Shown here piece after piece: positions 27,505 to 36,071 of a stretch of DNA of 64,000 nucleotides (position 1 is the first letter of the stretch; each line of letters begins with the position of its first letter). A program made the translations under genes and the position numbers. The notes beneath the pieces were generated by a model. The model was not told the DNA's origin. It searched no databases and saw nothing but the letters and a program-made list of their open reading frames with translations. The DNA comes from Proteiniphilum acetatigenes DSM 18083 (GTDB lineage: Bacteria > Bacteroidota > Bacteroidia > Bacteroidales > Dysgonomonadaceae): assembly GCF_000380985.1 (NCBI RefSeq), contig NZ_KB905703.1, positions 57,717-121,716 on the forward strand, written 5' to 3'.

Positions 27505-27555
27505 AATAAAAAGACGGGTAACCCGTAGTAAACAATTCACCACAGGTTACCCGTC
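27505..27555 (-). terminator. Hairpin attenuator between ahpC and ahpF
   Basis: GACGGGTAACC (27555-27545 on the minus strand) and GGTTACCCGTC (27523-27513) form a perfect 11-bp stem with a 21-base loop, followed by TTTTTATT. In the ahpC-ahpF transcript this should end most transcripts after ahpC and let a fraction read into ahpF. Confidence 0.8.
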
Positions 27556-27570
27556 AGTAGTGATTGTATA

Positions 27571-28137
27571 TTAAATTTTTCCTACCAGGTCGATGCTGGG
27601 TTTCAAAGTTTCCTGGCCTTCTTCCCATTTCGCGGGACAAACTTCGCCGTCGTGGGTCGCCACAAACTGGGCAGCTTTTACTTTGCGTACCAGTTCTTCA
27701 GCATTACGACCAATACCGTTGTCGTGAATTTCGGCGATCTTGATCTTTCCGGAAGGATCTATTACAAATGTACCCCTGTAGGCAACTCCTTCTTCTTCTA
27801 CCATCACGCCGAATGCACGGGTGAGGAGCCCGGTCGGATCAGCCAGCATCGGATATTTAATTTTACGAATGCTTTCAGAAGCATCGTGCCATGCTTTGTG
27901 AGTGAAGTGTTTGTCTGTACTTACCGAGTAAACTTCTACGCCTATTCTCTGCAGCTCTTCGTACTTTTCAGCTACATCCACCAATTCTGTGGGGCATACG
28001 AATGTGAAATCCGCGGGATAAAAGAAGAAAATAGCCCATTTGCCCAATACATCGTTGTGGGTTACTGTTTTGAACTCGCCTTCGTGGTAGGCTTCTACTT
28101 TAAACTCTGTCAGTTGTGAATTGATAATTGAACTCAT
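27571..28137 (-). CDS. ahpC: Alkyl hydroperoxide reductase subunit C (2-Cys peroxiredoxin)
   Basis: AhpC reduces hydrogen peroxide and organic peroxides in the cytoplasm and is recycled by AhpF. From the start at 28137 (MSSIINSQLTEFKVEAYHEG) it has 188 residues, one more than E. coli AhpC. The peroxidatic cysteine is C48 in FTFVCPTELVD and the resolving cysteine C167 in GEVCPAKWEEGQ. An extended frame to 28182 is not supported. The leader is about 140 bases if the -7 element at 28283-28290 is used. Confidence 0.97.
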   Translation of the reverse strand: MSSIINSQLTEFKVEAYHEGEFKTVTHNDVLGKWAIFFFYPADFTFVCPTELVDVAEKYEELQRIGVEVYSVSTDKHFTHKAWHDASESIRKIKYPMLADPTGLLTRAFGVMVEEEGVAYRGTFVIDPSGKIKIAEIHDNGIGRNAEELVRKVKAAQFVATHDGEVCPAKWEEGQETLKPSIDLVGKI

Positions 28138-28282
28138 AATTTTTTCTGTTTTATAATTGAATGTTTCAGTATTGTGTAACATTTGATGTTTTGTAAATAT
28201 TCCCGGAAGAACCTACCTTGAAAGAATACATTTATTATCGCTTATTGAAGCCCTCAGAACCGGTTCTTCCTTATTCGTGTTA

Positions 28283-28290
28283 CAAAGATA
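28283..28290 (-). promoter_or_regulatory. Putative -7 element of ahpC
   Basis: On the minus strand TATCTTTG, a full TAnnTTTG match. No TTG is seen 19-21 bases upstream, as expected for a promoter that needs an activator such as OxyR; no oxyR gene is in the window. Confidence 0.45.
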
Positions 28291-28682
28291 GGTAAAGATT
28301 TTATTTATTGAAAAGCTTCTTTAATCGATAATATTTATATGGTATTGACTTAAGTTTTTGGCTTGGGATAAGACATTTCACCTGTTTTTGTCAATCTTCT
28401 GTCCGTCAGATAAATTCTGTAGTAATTGTTATTTTACTTCTACAGAAGTAGGTAATTATTTTGATACTCAATAGAAAACAGGTGAAAGACGAGACTGTCT
28501 CGAAATGAAGAGGAAAAGAGTAACCTAAAGCAATTTATTTACATATTCTACAAAGGTTTTAGGATATCTGAAAAGTCTATTCATTTCTTATTAAAATAGG
28601 AATTAAGGCAAAAGTACTGCTTTCTAATGAAAGCGTAACTGATATTTTTCTATGAAGATTGATTTTGAATCAAACTTTATAA

Positions 28683-28719
28683 TAAAAAAATCCCAAGAGA
28701 AAAGCCTGGGATTTTTTTT
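28683..28719. terminator. Bidirectional rho-independent terminator
   Basis: AAATCCCA pairs with TGGGATTT across an 11-base loop, flanked by seven A on the left and eight T on the right. It ends the prolyl oligopeptidase transcript on the minus strand. Confidence 0.75.
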
Positions 28720-28738
28720 GGATTTGTTACAAAGAATA

Positions 28739-30856
28739 TTAGCTCCCTAATTGTCGTACTCCCATATTAAACAGAGTGAATGCCTGAATATCCGCATTTT
28801 CTTCTATAGTCTTGGATAGTGGCTTTCCTGCCCCGTGTCCGGCATTTACCTCAATCCTGATAAGCACGGGGTTTGTACCGTTTTGCTTTTCCTGTAGCCC
28901 GGCTGCAAACTTAAAGCTGTGCGCGGGCACAACCCTGTCGTCGTGGTCGGCTGTGGTAATAAGCGTTGCCGGATATTCTATTCCCGGTTTTACGTTATGA
29001 ACAGGAGAATATGTCAATAAATACTCAAACATTTCCTTGCTTTGGTCGGCTGTTCCGTAATCATAAGCCCAACCGGCTCCTGCAGTAAAGGTATGGTAAC
29101 GCAGCATATCCAAAACTCCAACCGCAGGAAGCGCTACTTTGAACAAATCAGGACGTTGTGTCATACAAGCGCCGACCAAAAGTCCCCCGTTAGAACCTCC
29201 TCTGATCGCCAGATAATCCGGTGAAGTATAACCATTCTCAATCAGAAATTCTCCTGCAGCAATGAAATCATCAAATACATTTTGCTTTTGCGTTTGAGTT
29301 CCTGCTACGTGCCATTGTTTACCATATTCTCCTCCTCCTCTCAGATTCGGCACGGCATAAATTCCCCCGTTTTCCATCCAAACCGCATTGGCAATTGAAA
29401 AGCCCGGAGTAAGACTCACGTTAAATCCTCCGTAACCATAAAGAATGGTCGGATTTTTTCCGTTGAGTTTAATTCCTTTTTTGTGCGAAATAATCATAGG
29501 AATTTTTGTTCCGTCTTTTGAAGTATAGAATACCTGTTTTGACTCGTAATCATCGGAATTGAATTTCGCTTTTGATTTTTCGTACACTTCTGTTTTTCCT
29601 TCTTTCGGTTCGTACGAGTATATCGTTCCTGCCGTAATATAATTCGTAAACGTGAAATAAAGTGTCGTATCTTCTTTTTTACCTCCGAATCCTCCTACTG
29701 ATCCCACTCCCGGAAGCTCAACCTCACGAACTAAATTCCCATGGTAATCATATTGCTTTACCTGCGAAATCGCATCTTTCATATAGTGGGCAAAGAAATA
29801 CCCCGAACCGGTGGAAGGAGAAAGTACATTCTCCGTTTCAGGAACAAAATCGACCCAGGGAGCAGAAGGGTTTTTGGCATCAGCTATCACGATTTTGCGG
29901 TTAGGTGCATCTTTATCGGTTACGATAAACAATTTGTCCCCGTCATTTTCAATAACATAATGATCGTTATCGAAATTATTTACAAGAGTAACAATCTTAC
30001 TGTTTGGATTTGTCAAATCTTTAATATACAATTCATTTCCGTAAGTGGAATTAGCCGCAGTAATAATCAGATATTTATCATCTTCCGTTACATAACCCCC
30101 GATATAACGTCTTTTTTGGTCAAGTCCGAAAACTATTTTGTCTTCCGATTGCGGCGTTCCCAATTTATGGTAATACAATTTGTGCTGGTCTGTCATTGCG
30201 GAGAGTTCACTTCCTGTCGGCTTATCATAGCTCGAATAATAGAATCCCTCGTTTCCTTTCCACGAAAGTCCGCTGAATTTAATATCAATAAGTGTATCTC
30301 CCAGAATTGCTTTGGAAGTTACATCCATAATGATGACTTTTCTCCAGTCACTTCCCCCTTCCGAAATAGCATAAGCCACCGTTTTGCTGTCTTTGGAAAA
30401 TTCCAGCCCTGCCAACGAAGTAGTTCCGTCCTCTGAGAAATTATTCGGATCAAGGAAGATCTCTTCATTTCCGTCTTTATCCCTTTTGTACAAAACGTAC
30501 TGATTCTGTAATCCGTCGTTTTTGAGATAAAAAGTGTAATCTCCTTCGGTAAACGGAGCGCCGATTTTCTCGTAGTTCCACAAATCTTCCAGTTTGTTTT
30601 TAATTTGATTTCGGAAAGGAATTTTTTCCAGATAGCCAAATGTCACTTCGTTTTGCGCTTTAACCCAGGCTGCCGTTTCGTCTGAACGGTCATCTTCCAG
30701 CCAACGATACGGGTCTTTAATTTCCGTATCGAAATAGGTATCCACCGTATCCACTTTCCTGGTTTCAGGATAAGTAACCTCTACTACTTGTTTGTTTTCT
30801 TGCTTACACGAAACCAAAGCAGATACAATACACATAAGGATAAGAACTTTTTTCAT
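28739..30856 (-). CDS. Prolyl oligopeptidase family lipoprotein (S9A)
   Basis: A serine peptidase that cleaves short peptides after proline. The first residues [20 protein letters not shown] form a lipoprotein signal with the lipidated Cys in LVSC, so the enzyme is probably anchored in the periplasm. The N-terminal propeller opens with [20 protein letters not shown], classic for S9A. The catalytic domain has the nucleophile in [11 protein letters not shown] (near residue 556), the aspartate in [12 protein letters not shown] (near 640) and the histidine in NAGHGAGKP (near 675). At 705 residues the length is normal. It is transcribed alone; a -7 element CAAAAGTA lies at 30881-30888. Confidence 0.94.
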   Translation of the reverse strand: MKKVLILMCIVSALVSCKQENKQVVEVTYPETRKVDTVDTYFDTEIKDPYRWLEDDRSDETAAWVKAQNEVTFGYLEKIPFRNQIKNKLEDLWNYEKIGAPFTEGDYTFYLKNDGLQNQYVLYKRDKDGNEEIFLDPNNFSEDGTTSLAGLEFSKDSKTVAYAISEGGSDWRKVIIMDVTSKAILGDTLIDIKFSGLSWKGNEGFYYSSYDKPTGSELSAMTDQHKLYYHKLGTPQSEDKIVFGLDQKRRYIGGYVTEDDKYLIITAANSTYGNELYIKDLTNPNSKIVTLVNNFDNDHYVIENDGDKLFIVTDKDAPNRKIVIADAKNPSAPWVDFVPETENVLSPSTGSGYFFAHYMKDAISQVKQYDYHGNLVREVELPGVGSVGGFGGKKEDTTLYFTFTNYITAGTIYSYEPKEGKTEVYEKSKAKFNSDDYESKQVFYTSKDGTKIPMIISHKKGIKLNGKNPTILYGYGGFNVSLTPGFSIANAVWMENGGIYAVPNLRGGGEYGKQWHVAGTQTQKQNVFDDFIAAGEFLIENGYTSPDYLAIRGGSNGGLLVGACMTQRPDLFKVALPAVGVLDMLRYHTFTAGAGWAYDYGTADQSKEMFEYLLTYSPVHNVKPGIEYPATLITTADHDDRVVPAHSFKFAAGLQEKQNGTNPVLIRIEVNAGHGAGKPLSKTIEENADIQAFTLFNMGVRQLGS

Positions 30857-30998
30857 ATGAAATGATTATTTAATTATTCACAAAAGTAGTTTTTTATAAT
30901 CAAAGTCAAAAATAATTGTTAAAATGTTCTTCAAAAATTCCTGAATTTTGAATAGAAAAAAGATTAAATCCCTAAAATCTTGTTCGCTATAAATGCTA

Positions 30999-31415
30999 TT
31001 ACACACTACGAATTTGTTTCAGCAGGAAATCCCTGTTTTTGATCCCTACGAAACGGTTTATCTCGACGCCGTTTTTGAACAGGATCATTGTGGGAATACT
31101 CCGCACATTGTATTTCCGGGCAAGCGACTGGTATTGCTCAATATCTACTTTTCCGACATGGAGGTTCCCCGTCAGTTCATCGGCCACTTCGTTCAACACG
31201 GGGGCCATCATCCGGCAGGGAGCGCACCATGCCGCCCAGAAATCGACCAGCATTACTTTGCCTTTTGTCTGGTGCTGAAAGTTTTTATCCGTCAGGGTGA
31301 TAATCTTTTGATGGTCGCCGACCATGGGAGTCTTTCTTATTTTAGCCTGGAGTCTGTACATATAAATAATAAAAGCCGGCGCGAGTAACCCGATAATAAT
31401 TAAAACTGTTTGCAT
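30999..31415 (-). CDS. Membrane-anchored thioredoxin
   Basis: A 138-residue protein with an N-terminal hydrophobic segment (TVLIIIGLLAPAFIIYMY) and a complete thioredoxin domain: redox pair C64-C67 in DFWAAWCAPCRMM, the cis-proline in RSIPTMILFKNG and C-terminal RFVGIKN. The anchor is unusual for a thioredoxin paired with thioredoxin reductase and may hold it at the inner membrane, facing either side. It starts two bases after the trxB stop, forming an operon trx-like / trxB / trx. Confidence 0.9.
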   Translation of the reverse strand: MQTVLIIIGLLAPAFIIYMYRLQAKIRKTPMVGDHQKIITLTDKNFQHQTKGKVMLVDFWAAWCAPCRMMAPVLNEVADELTGNLHVGKVDIEQYQSLARKYNVRSIPTMILFKNGVEINRFVGIKNRDFLLKQIRSV

Positions 31416-31416
31416 A

Positions 31417-32376
31417 TCATGCCGGAATTAGTTGTTTCTTCGTTTTCAAATTGTGCAAATAGGCGGACGCGCTGAGTGCTGCCACCGTTCCGTCTCCCAC
31501 GGCCGTGGCGACCTGGCGGAAACGCTTGGCGATGCAGTCTCCCGCGGCATATACGCCTTCGATGTTGGTGGACATGTCGGGATTTACCTGTATCTCTCCC
31601 CATTGGTTCAGTTTCACCTTGCCTTTCAGTAACTCCGTATTGGGGATATAGCCGATAAAGATAAACACGCCATCGGTGCTGAAACGGCTCGTTTCGCCCG
31701 TCCTGAGGTTCTTTATATCCACGCTCTCCAGCTTATCGTTCCCGTAGAATGCTGTAATAGACGACTCCATGGTAAAATCTATTTTCGGATTGTTGCGGGC
31801 TTCTTCCACGGCATGTTCGAAAGCCTGGAAATGATCGAACTGGTGGACGATATGGACCTTGGAGGCATATCTGGTGAGTGATACCGCCTCCTCAAGCGCT
31901 GAATTACCGCCGCCCAGCACAATAATTTCTTTATCTGTAAAGAAATCACCGTCGCAAGTGGCGCAATAGGATATTCCCCGGCCTTTGAATGTATCTTCAC
32001 CCGGCACGCCTAATGTCCGCGAACGTCCACCCGTAGCAAGGATGACGCTGTCGGATGTGTAGCTGCTTCCGTCGGAAAGTGTCAGGCCTTTGGTTTCCCC
32101 TGCCAGTTCTAAACCGGAGATTACGACATTAGCCCGGATATCGCATCCGAAGGACTTTGCCTGTTTTTTCATCGTGTTGGCAAGTTGATAGCCGCTGATG
32201 CTTTCCACTCCGGGATAATTGGCAATTTCATGGGTAAGCACCATTTGTCCTCCCACCGTGCCCTCATTCACGATAAGCGTCCTGAGTTTCGCGCGCGACA
32301 GGTAAATGCCCGCCGTAAGCCCGGCGGGACCTGCCCCTATTACGATCGCATCATAATGATTCGTTGCGTTCATCAT
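31417..32376 (-). CDS. trxB: Thioredoxin reductase
   Basis: A 319-residue NADPH-dependent flavoprotein. FAD motif IVIGAGPAGLTAGIYLSRA near the start, the active-site pair C138-C141 in SYCATCDGDFF, the NADPH motif VLGGGNSALEEAVSLTRY and the C-terminal GVYAAGDCIAKRFRQVATAV are all present. It should reduce the thioredoxin encoded next and perhaps the thioredoxin-like protein encoded ten bases upstream. Confidence 0.95.
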   Translation of the reverse strand: MMNATNHYDAIVIGAGPAGLTAGIYLSRAKLRTLIVNEGTVGGQMVLTHEIANYPGVESISGYQLANTMKKQAKSFGCDIRANVVISGLELAGETKGLTLSDGSSYTSDSVILATGGRSRTLGVPGEDTFKGRGISYCATCDGDFFTDKEIIVLGGGNSALEEAVSLTRYASKVHIVHQFDHFQAFEHAVEEARNNPKIDFTMESSITAFYGNDKLESVDIKNLRTGETSRFSTDGVFIFIGYIPNTELLKGKVKLNQWGEIQVNPDMSTNIEGVYAAGDCIAKRFRQVATAVGDGTVAALSASAYLHNLKTKKQLIPA

Positions 32377-32385
32377 CTCAATCAG

Positions 32386-32733
32386 TTAGTTTTTACCGAA
32401 CTTCTCATCCAATATTGCGGTAACCTGCTCTCTGGTCTGAATGCTGGAAGTGGCTTTTACCACTTTGCCATTCTTGTAATAGATTGTAAAAGGAATTCCC
32501 ATAAATCCCCTTACTTCGGGCAGGTTGCGGATTACATACGCTTCGGGGTTGTCAAATTCCATGTCACAGAATTTTACGTGCGGGTATTCTTCTTCGAGTT
32601 CTTCGGCGATTCCATATACCGGGATACACATAGGCCCCATGCGTCCGCATATAACCATTACGTTTTCGTTCCCGTTGATGATGTCAGCATGATCTTCCGC
32701 TGTCTCAATGTGATGCAAATTTGTGTACAACAT
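32386..32733 (-). CDS. Thioredoxin-fold protein with an atypical C-X6-C motif
   Basis: A 115-residue protein with the spacing of a thioredoxin (strand, active site, EFDNPEAYVIRNLPEVRGFM, cis-Pro MGIPFTIYYKNGKVV), but instead of CxxC it has C29 and C36 in VICGRMGPMCIPVYG. The second cysteine sits where the thioredoxin active-site helix begins. It is the first gene of the trx operon. It could be a dedicated substrate of the reductase encoded next; this is inference. A minus-strand -7 element TAATTTTG lies at 32777-32770. Confidence 0.75.
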   Translation of the reverse strand: MLYTNLHHIETAEDHADIINGNENVMVICGRMGPMCIPVYGIAEELEEEYPHVKFCDMEFDNPEAYVIRNLPEVRGFMGIPFTIYYKNGKVVKATSSIQTREQVTAILDEKFGKN

Positions 32734-32865
32734 AATTCTGATAATATTAATTGTTTATACTTGACGATGCAAAATTACAGCGGCCAATGCGATAAATAAA
32801 GGAATTTACGCTCTTACAGGACAATATCCGCATTGAGATCGGATAGCTTTTTTATTGAGAAAGAT

Positions 32866-32873
32866 TAACTTTG
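32866..32873 (+). promoter_or_regulatory. Putative -7 element of the Crp/Fnr gene
   Basis: TAACTTTG matches TAnnTTTG; start near 32880 and a leader of about 78 bases. The upstream -33 element is not clear. Confidence 0.4.
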
Positions 32874-32957
32874 CATCCGGATACTTTTTATTGAATGAGA
32901 AAAACTCGACTGATAATCAGATCTCTGACATTTTAGCGATAAACCGATTTTACCGTA

Positions 32958-33653
32958 ATGAAGACGATATTAGAAAACGACAACAATTTCGTATGTGACA
33001 TACAGGCTCCCTGTTTTCAGATGTTGACGCCTGAAGAGGTTGAACTGGTACAGAAAAGCAAAACGCAGGTACTGTTCCGGAAAGGCGATAACCTGACCAA
33101 GCAAGGTGCTTTTGCCTCTTACGTGCTTTTTGTGATTGACGGTATGGTAAAACAATATATGGAGGGTGAGGGGAACAAAAGTTTTAATTTAAGAATTATC
33201 CGTCCCGGGGAATTCGTGGGACTATCCTCTGTTTTCCTCCGGAATACATTCAACTATTCATCGGTAGCCCTGACCGATTGCAGGGCATTCCTCGTGGAAA
33301 AGGATGCGATAGCCGGCGTGGTTAAACAAAACGGAATGTTCGGATTCAATATCATCAAAAGATACTGCGAACAGAATGCCGATTTGCTGGAAACACTGCA
33401 CACCGTGATTTATAACCAGATAAACGGCCGTATGGCTAAAGCCTTGCTATATATCGACGGATTCAAGAAGGACTACCCTGAGATATTCCTGCTTCTCTCG
33501 CGAAAGGATATTGCCAACTTTGCCGGCACTTCTGTCGAAAGCGCAGTGAAACTGTTGAAAAATTTTGAGAAGGACGGATTAATACAGTTGAATGAAAAAG
33601 ATATTTTGATTATCAACTACGAAGCACTGGCTGAAATAAGTAAAAGAGGTTAA
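32958..33653 (+). CDS. Crp/Fnr family transcription regulator
   Basis: A 231-residue protein with an N-terminal cyclic-nucleotide-binding-like barrel (about 25-130; FRKGDNLTKQGAFASYVLF, RIIRPGEFVGLSSVF) and a C-terminal winged helix (about 150-225) with the recognition region LSRKDIANFAGTSVESAVKL. It lacks an Fnr-type N-terminal CX2-3CX5C cluster; cysteines at FVCDIQAPCF are spaced differently. It is divergent from the thioredoxin operon and may control it; the intergenic region is 224 bases. Confidence 0.88.
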   Translation: MKTILENDNNFVCDIQAPCFQMLTPEEVELVQKSKTQVLFRKGDNLTKQGAFASYVLFVIDGMVKQYMEGEGNKSFNLRIIRPGEFVGLSSVFLRNTFNYSSVALTDCRAFLVEKDAIAGVVKQNGMFGFNIIKRYCEQNADLLETLHTVIYNQINGRMAKALLYIDGFKKDYPEIFLLLSRKDIANFAGTSVESAVKLLKNFEKDGLIQLNEKDILIINYEALAEISKRG

Positions 33654-33709
33654 TAAAATTTATATTTTTGATTATTCTATTTCAATGCCCAGAGCAGATA
33701 ATTGTTTGG

Positions 33710-33808
33710 TTATAATTCTAGGCGTTCAGGATCTTGTCTATTATCCCAAAAAGAAAGTATATATAAGTTATTCTTTATCACGGTGTAATAGATAGCATAA
33801 TCATGCAT
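33710..33808 (-). pseudogene. RelE/ParE-type toxin, C-terminal remnant
   Basis: A second minus-strand frame overlapping the end of the antitoxin gene reads VMHDYAIYYTVIKNNLYIL, SFWDNRQDPERLEL and stop at 33710. This is the C-terminal strand pair of a RelE/ParE toxin. A stop codon lies just upstream in this frame and the N-terminal 60-70 residues are gone, so it cannot be active. Confidence 0.65.
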
Positions 33809-34041
33809 AACTCCACTTTATGGATAGCATTGTGAAATATTTTTTTCGCTTCACTATGGGACATAACATTTCCGTTTTTCACGTCTTCCAATCCTCTATC
33901 TATTGCCTCCATTTCTGCAGCTGAAACTTCTATCTCATTTTCGTCGGTATGGCTCGTAAAGCGAATACGCATTTCTTTCAGGATAGACTTTACCAAGTTG
34001 CTTTGCCTTTCGTTTCCGGGTGTGATGATTATTGTTTCCAT
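33778..34041 (-). CDS. Antitoxin-like protein of a broken type II toxin-antitoxin pair
   Basis: An 87-residue acidic protein, METIIITPGNERQSNLVKSI at the start and ALEAIDRGLEDVKNG-like (AEMEAIDRGLEDVKNGNVM, SHSEAKKIFH) in the middle, as in small Bacteroidota antitoxins paired with RelE/ParE toxins. From about IHKVELCMI onward the frame crosses into former toxin sequence, so the true C-terminus is probably lost and replaced by about 17 foreign residues. A deletion joined the two genes out of frame. Confidence 0.6.
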   Translation of the reverse strand: METIIITPGNERQSNLVKSILKEMRIRFTSHTDENEIEVSAAEMEAIDRGLEDVKNGNVMSHSEAKKIFHNAIHKVELCMIMLSITP

Positions 34042-34397
34042 ACTGATCTCTTTTTTATTTCTCGTAAAGATATACGATTTTTTCTTTTTATCAAATACCC
34101 ATGCTTTTTTATCAGATAAAAAATAATAATAGAATGACCTCTGTCAAATTCGGGTTCGAATCCTAAAAGGTTAACCACTGGTACTTGAACCTTTTATCGG
34201 CCAATAATGAAATGGAGTATATGTGTTATCCTTTTAATATCAGGTGATTAAAAGATAGGGACAATGCCTATATAGGATTCGATCCCTGTTAACCACAATT
34301 TTTGGAAGTGGGTGAGAATGAAAAACCCAAAAATATGGAATTCTGGAAATCAGTTGATTGTAAAAAAATAAGCCTCAACTTGCGCTGAGACTTTGAG
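34042..34397. other. Intergenic region with tRNA-like and inverted repeat remnants
   Basis: About 350 bases between the antitoxin and tRNA-Val. GGGTTCGAATCC near 34156-34167 looks like a T-arm and is followed by AAAAGGTT ... AACCTTTT, an inverted repeat; a second tRNA-like GATTCGATCC lies near 34277. No full tRNA can be folded. The tRNA-Val terminator occupies 34362-34394. Confidence 0.4.
34362..34394 (-). terminator. Terminator downstream of tRNA-Val
   Basis: On the minus strand AAGTCTCA pairs with TGAGGCTT (one G-T pair) around an 8-base loop and is followed by ATTTTTTT. Confidence 0.7.
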
Positions 34398-34472
34398 TGA
34401 ACTGTGCAGGATTCGAACCAGCGACCTCTGCCCTGTCAAGGCAGCGCTCTAAACCAGCTGAGCTAACAGTTC
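34398..34472 (-). tRNA. tRNA-Val (anticodon GAC)
   Basis: The minus strand gives a 75-base cloverleaf: acceptor GAACTGT/ACAGTTC with discriminator A, D-arm AGCTCAGCTGG, anticodon stem CTGCC/GGCAG with loop TTGACAG (anticodon GAC), and T-arm with GGTTCGAATCC. CCA is not encoded. A TACTTTTG -7 element lies at 34486-34479, seven bases before the tRNA, and a terminator follows. It lies downstream of the thiamin operon. Confidence 0.95.
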
Positions 34473-34524
34473 GAGCCGCAAAAGTACTGAAAAATATGAT
34501 ATGTTCATCATAATTTCTTTTTTT

Positions 34525-35337
34525 CTATCTCCAGAAATCAAAAAAATGATGAACAGGTCCGTGTCCTTTGCCGATTTCATATTCAGCGCCGACTAAAATA
34601 GCTCGATCTATATACTCTTTCGCTTTCCTTACAGCATCGTTGAGCGGCAACCCGTACGCCAGAAAAGCGGCAATGGCCGAAGATAATGTACAGCCTGTTC
34701 CATGGGTGTTTTTAGTTGTGATACGTTGGGAACTTAGTGCTGTCAATTTATCGGTTTCGGCATTATAAAACACATCTATCAACTCATCCTCTGCCAGATG
34801 TCCGGCTTTTAATAAGACCGATACGGAACGGCCAAAAGAAAGATCCTTTACAACTAACGGTAAATCCTTTTGAGACCGGATCTCTTTCCCCAGTAATATC
34901 TCCGCTTCGGGAATATTGGGCGTTATGACGCGCACATGCGGTATCAACTCTTCTTTCAATGTACTGATGGCTTCGTCCTGCAGTAATTTGTCACCGGATG
35001 TGGCCACCATCACCGGATCCAGCACAATATCCCTGATGGCATATTCAGACAATGTGTCTTTCACCGACCGGATGAGTTCGGACGAATGGAGCATCCCTAT
35101 TTTAATTGCATCCGCTCCGATATCATCCAGCACGGAACGGATTTGCCCTACAACAAATGGTACAGGGACAGGGTGTACACCGGTTACACCTACCGTATTT
35201 TCATCTACCACGGCCACAATCACCGTCGCACCGTAGCATCCGCAGGCGGAGAATGTTTTTAAATCAGCCTGGATTCCTGCGCCTCCACTCGGGTCACTGC
35301 CTGCAATGGATAAGGCTCTTCTATACTGTTTTTTCAT
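34525..35337 (-). CDS. thiD: Hydroxymethylpyrimidine / phosphomethylpyrimidine kinase
   Basis: ThiD phosphorylates HMP twice to HMP-PP for thiamin synthesis. The 270-residue ribokinase-fold protein shows SIAGSDPSGGAGIQADLKT near the start, the DPVMVATSGDKLL segment and the C-terminal anion-hole motif KNTHGTGCTLSSAIAAFLA. It is the last gene of the thiM-thiE-tenA-thiD operon under a TPP riboswitch. Confidence 0.96.
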   Translation of the reverse strand: MKKQYRRALSIAGSDPSGGAGIQADLKTFSACGCYGATVIVAVVDENTVGVTGVHPVPVPFVVGQIRSVLDDIGADAIKIGMLHSSELIRSVKDTLSEYAIRDIVLDPVMVATSGDKLLQDEAISTLKEELIPHVRVITPNIPEAEILLGKEIRSQKDLPLVVKDLSFGRSVSVLLKAGHLAEDELIDVFYNAETDKLTALSSQRITTKNTHGTGCTLSSAIAAFLAYGLPLNDAVRKAKEYIDRAILVGAEYEIGKGHGPVHHFFDFWR

Positions 35338-35355
35338 TTTTTTCTTCTTTTAAAA

Positions 35356-36009
35356 TTAAACTGGCCATTGTTCCTGTCTGTAAGCGCTGTCCCAGAAAAG
35401 CCATTCAAGTTTGGTACTTATAATAAAAGACTCGGTCATAGCTTTTTTGCGGTCTTCGGTACATTGTTCCGCAATTTCATCGCAAATGGCGATGGCTGAT
35501 ATGACGGACCTTGCAAACTCTTCGCCGCCATAGGTATCTATCCACTTTTGGTATGGATTATTATCTTTCGTTTGATGCTCCAATATATAATCTCCCACTT
35601 CCTTATAAACCCAAAAACAAGGCAATACCGTAGCCAACGCCACTTCTATGGGTGCATTGGCCAGTTGTTTCTGAAGAAAGGAAGTGTATAACAGACAGCT
35701 TGGCGATGGTTCTATCGCTCCGTTGCTCTTTAGCTCCTGCATAAAGGATTGATGCAATACTTTTTCAACCGCCAGAGTACCACCGGCAAAATGGATGAAA
35801 GCTTCGATATGCCCGGGATCCTCTAATTTTGATGCTATCCCGGTCAATACTTTCCCATAATCCGACAGATAAATAGCATCCTGCCGGATGTAAAACAGAA
35901 ACGTTTCCTTGGGTAAGGTTCCATTGATCAGCCCTTTGATGAACGGAAGTGCCAATATTTTCTCATAAACGGGCTTTGTCGATTGCCATGCTTCTTCGCT
36001 CCACTTCAT
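35356..36009 (-). CDS. tenA: TenA family aminopyrimidine aminohydrolase (thiaminase II)
   Basis: TenA hydrolyses aminopyrimidine breakdown products of thiamin to HMP, so they can be salvaged by ThiD. At 217 residues it is full length, with FLFYIRQDAIYLSDYGKVL, the catalytic-cysteine segment VLPCFWVYKEVGDYI and the C-terminal LEWLFWDSAYRQEQW. The gene lies between thiE and thiD. Confidence 0.95.
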   Translation of the reverse strand: MKWSEEAWQSTKPVYEKILALPFIKGLINGTLPKETFLFYIRQDAIYLSDYGKVLTGIASKLEDPGHIEAFIHFAGGTLAVEKVLHQSFMQELKSNGAIEPSPSCLLYTSFLQKQLANAPIEVALATVLPCFWVYKEVGDYILEHQTKDNNPYQKWIDTYGGEEFARSVISAIAICDEIAEQCTEDRKKAMTESFIISTKLEWLFWDSAYRQEQWPV

Positions 36010-36071
36010 ATTATGTATTTTTTGATTGACTGATGATACTTAAAATACGATCATCATATGTATAAAATCTA

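Larger units (their letters stand above)
28138..28738. other. Intergenic region upstream of ahpC
   Basis: About 600 bases without a gene. It holds the ahpC -7 element, a 14-bp palindrome ACTTCTACAGAAGT at 28436-28449 that could be an operator, a CGAGACTGTCTCG palindrome at 28490-28502, and the terminator at 28683-28719. Nothing else was recognised. Confidence 0.5.
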
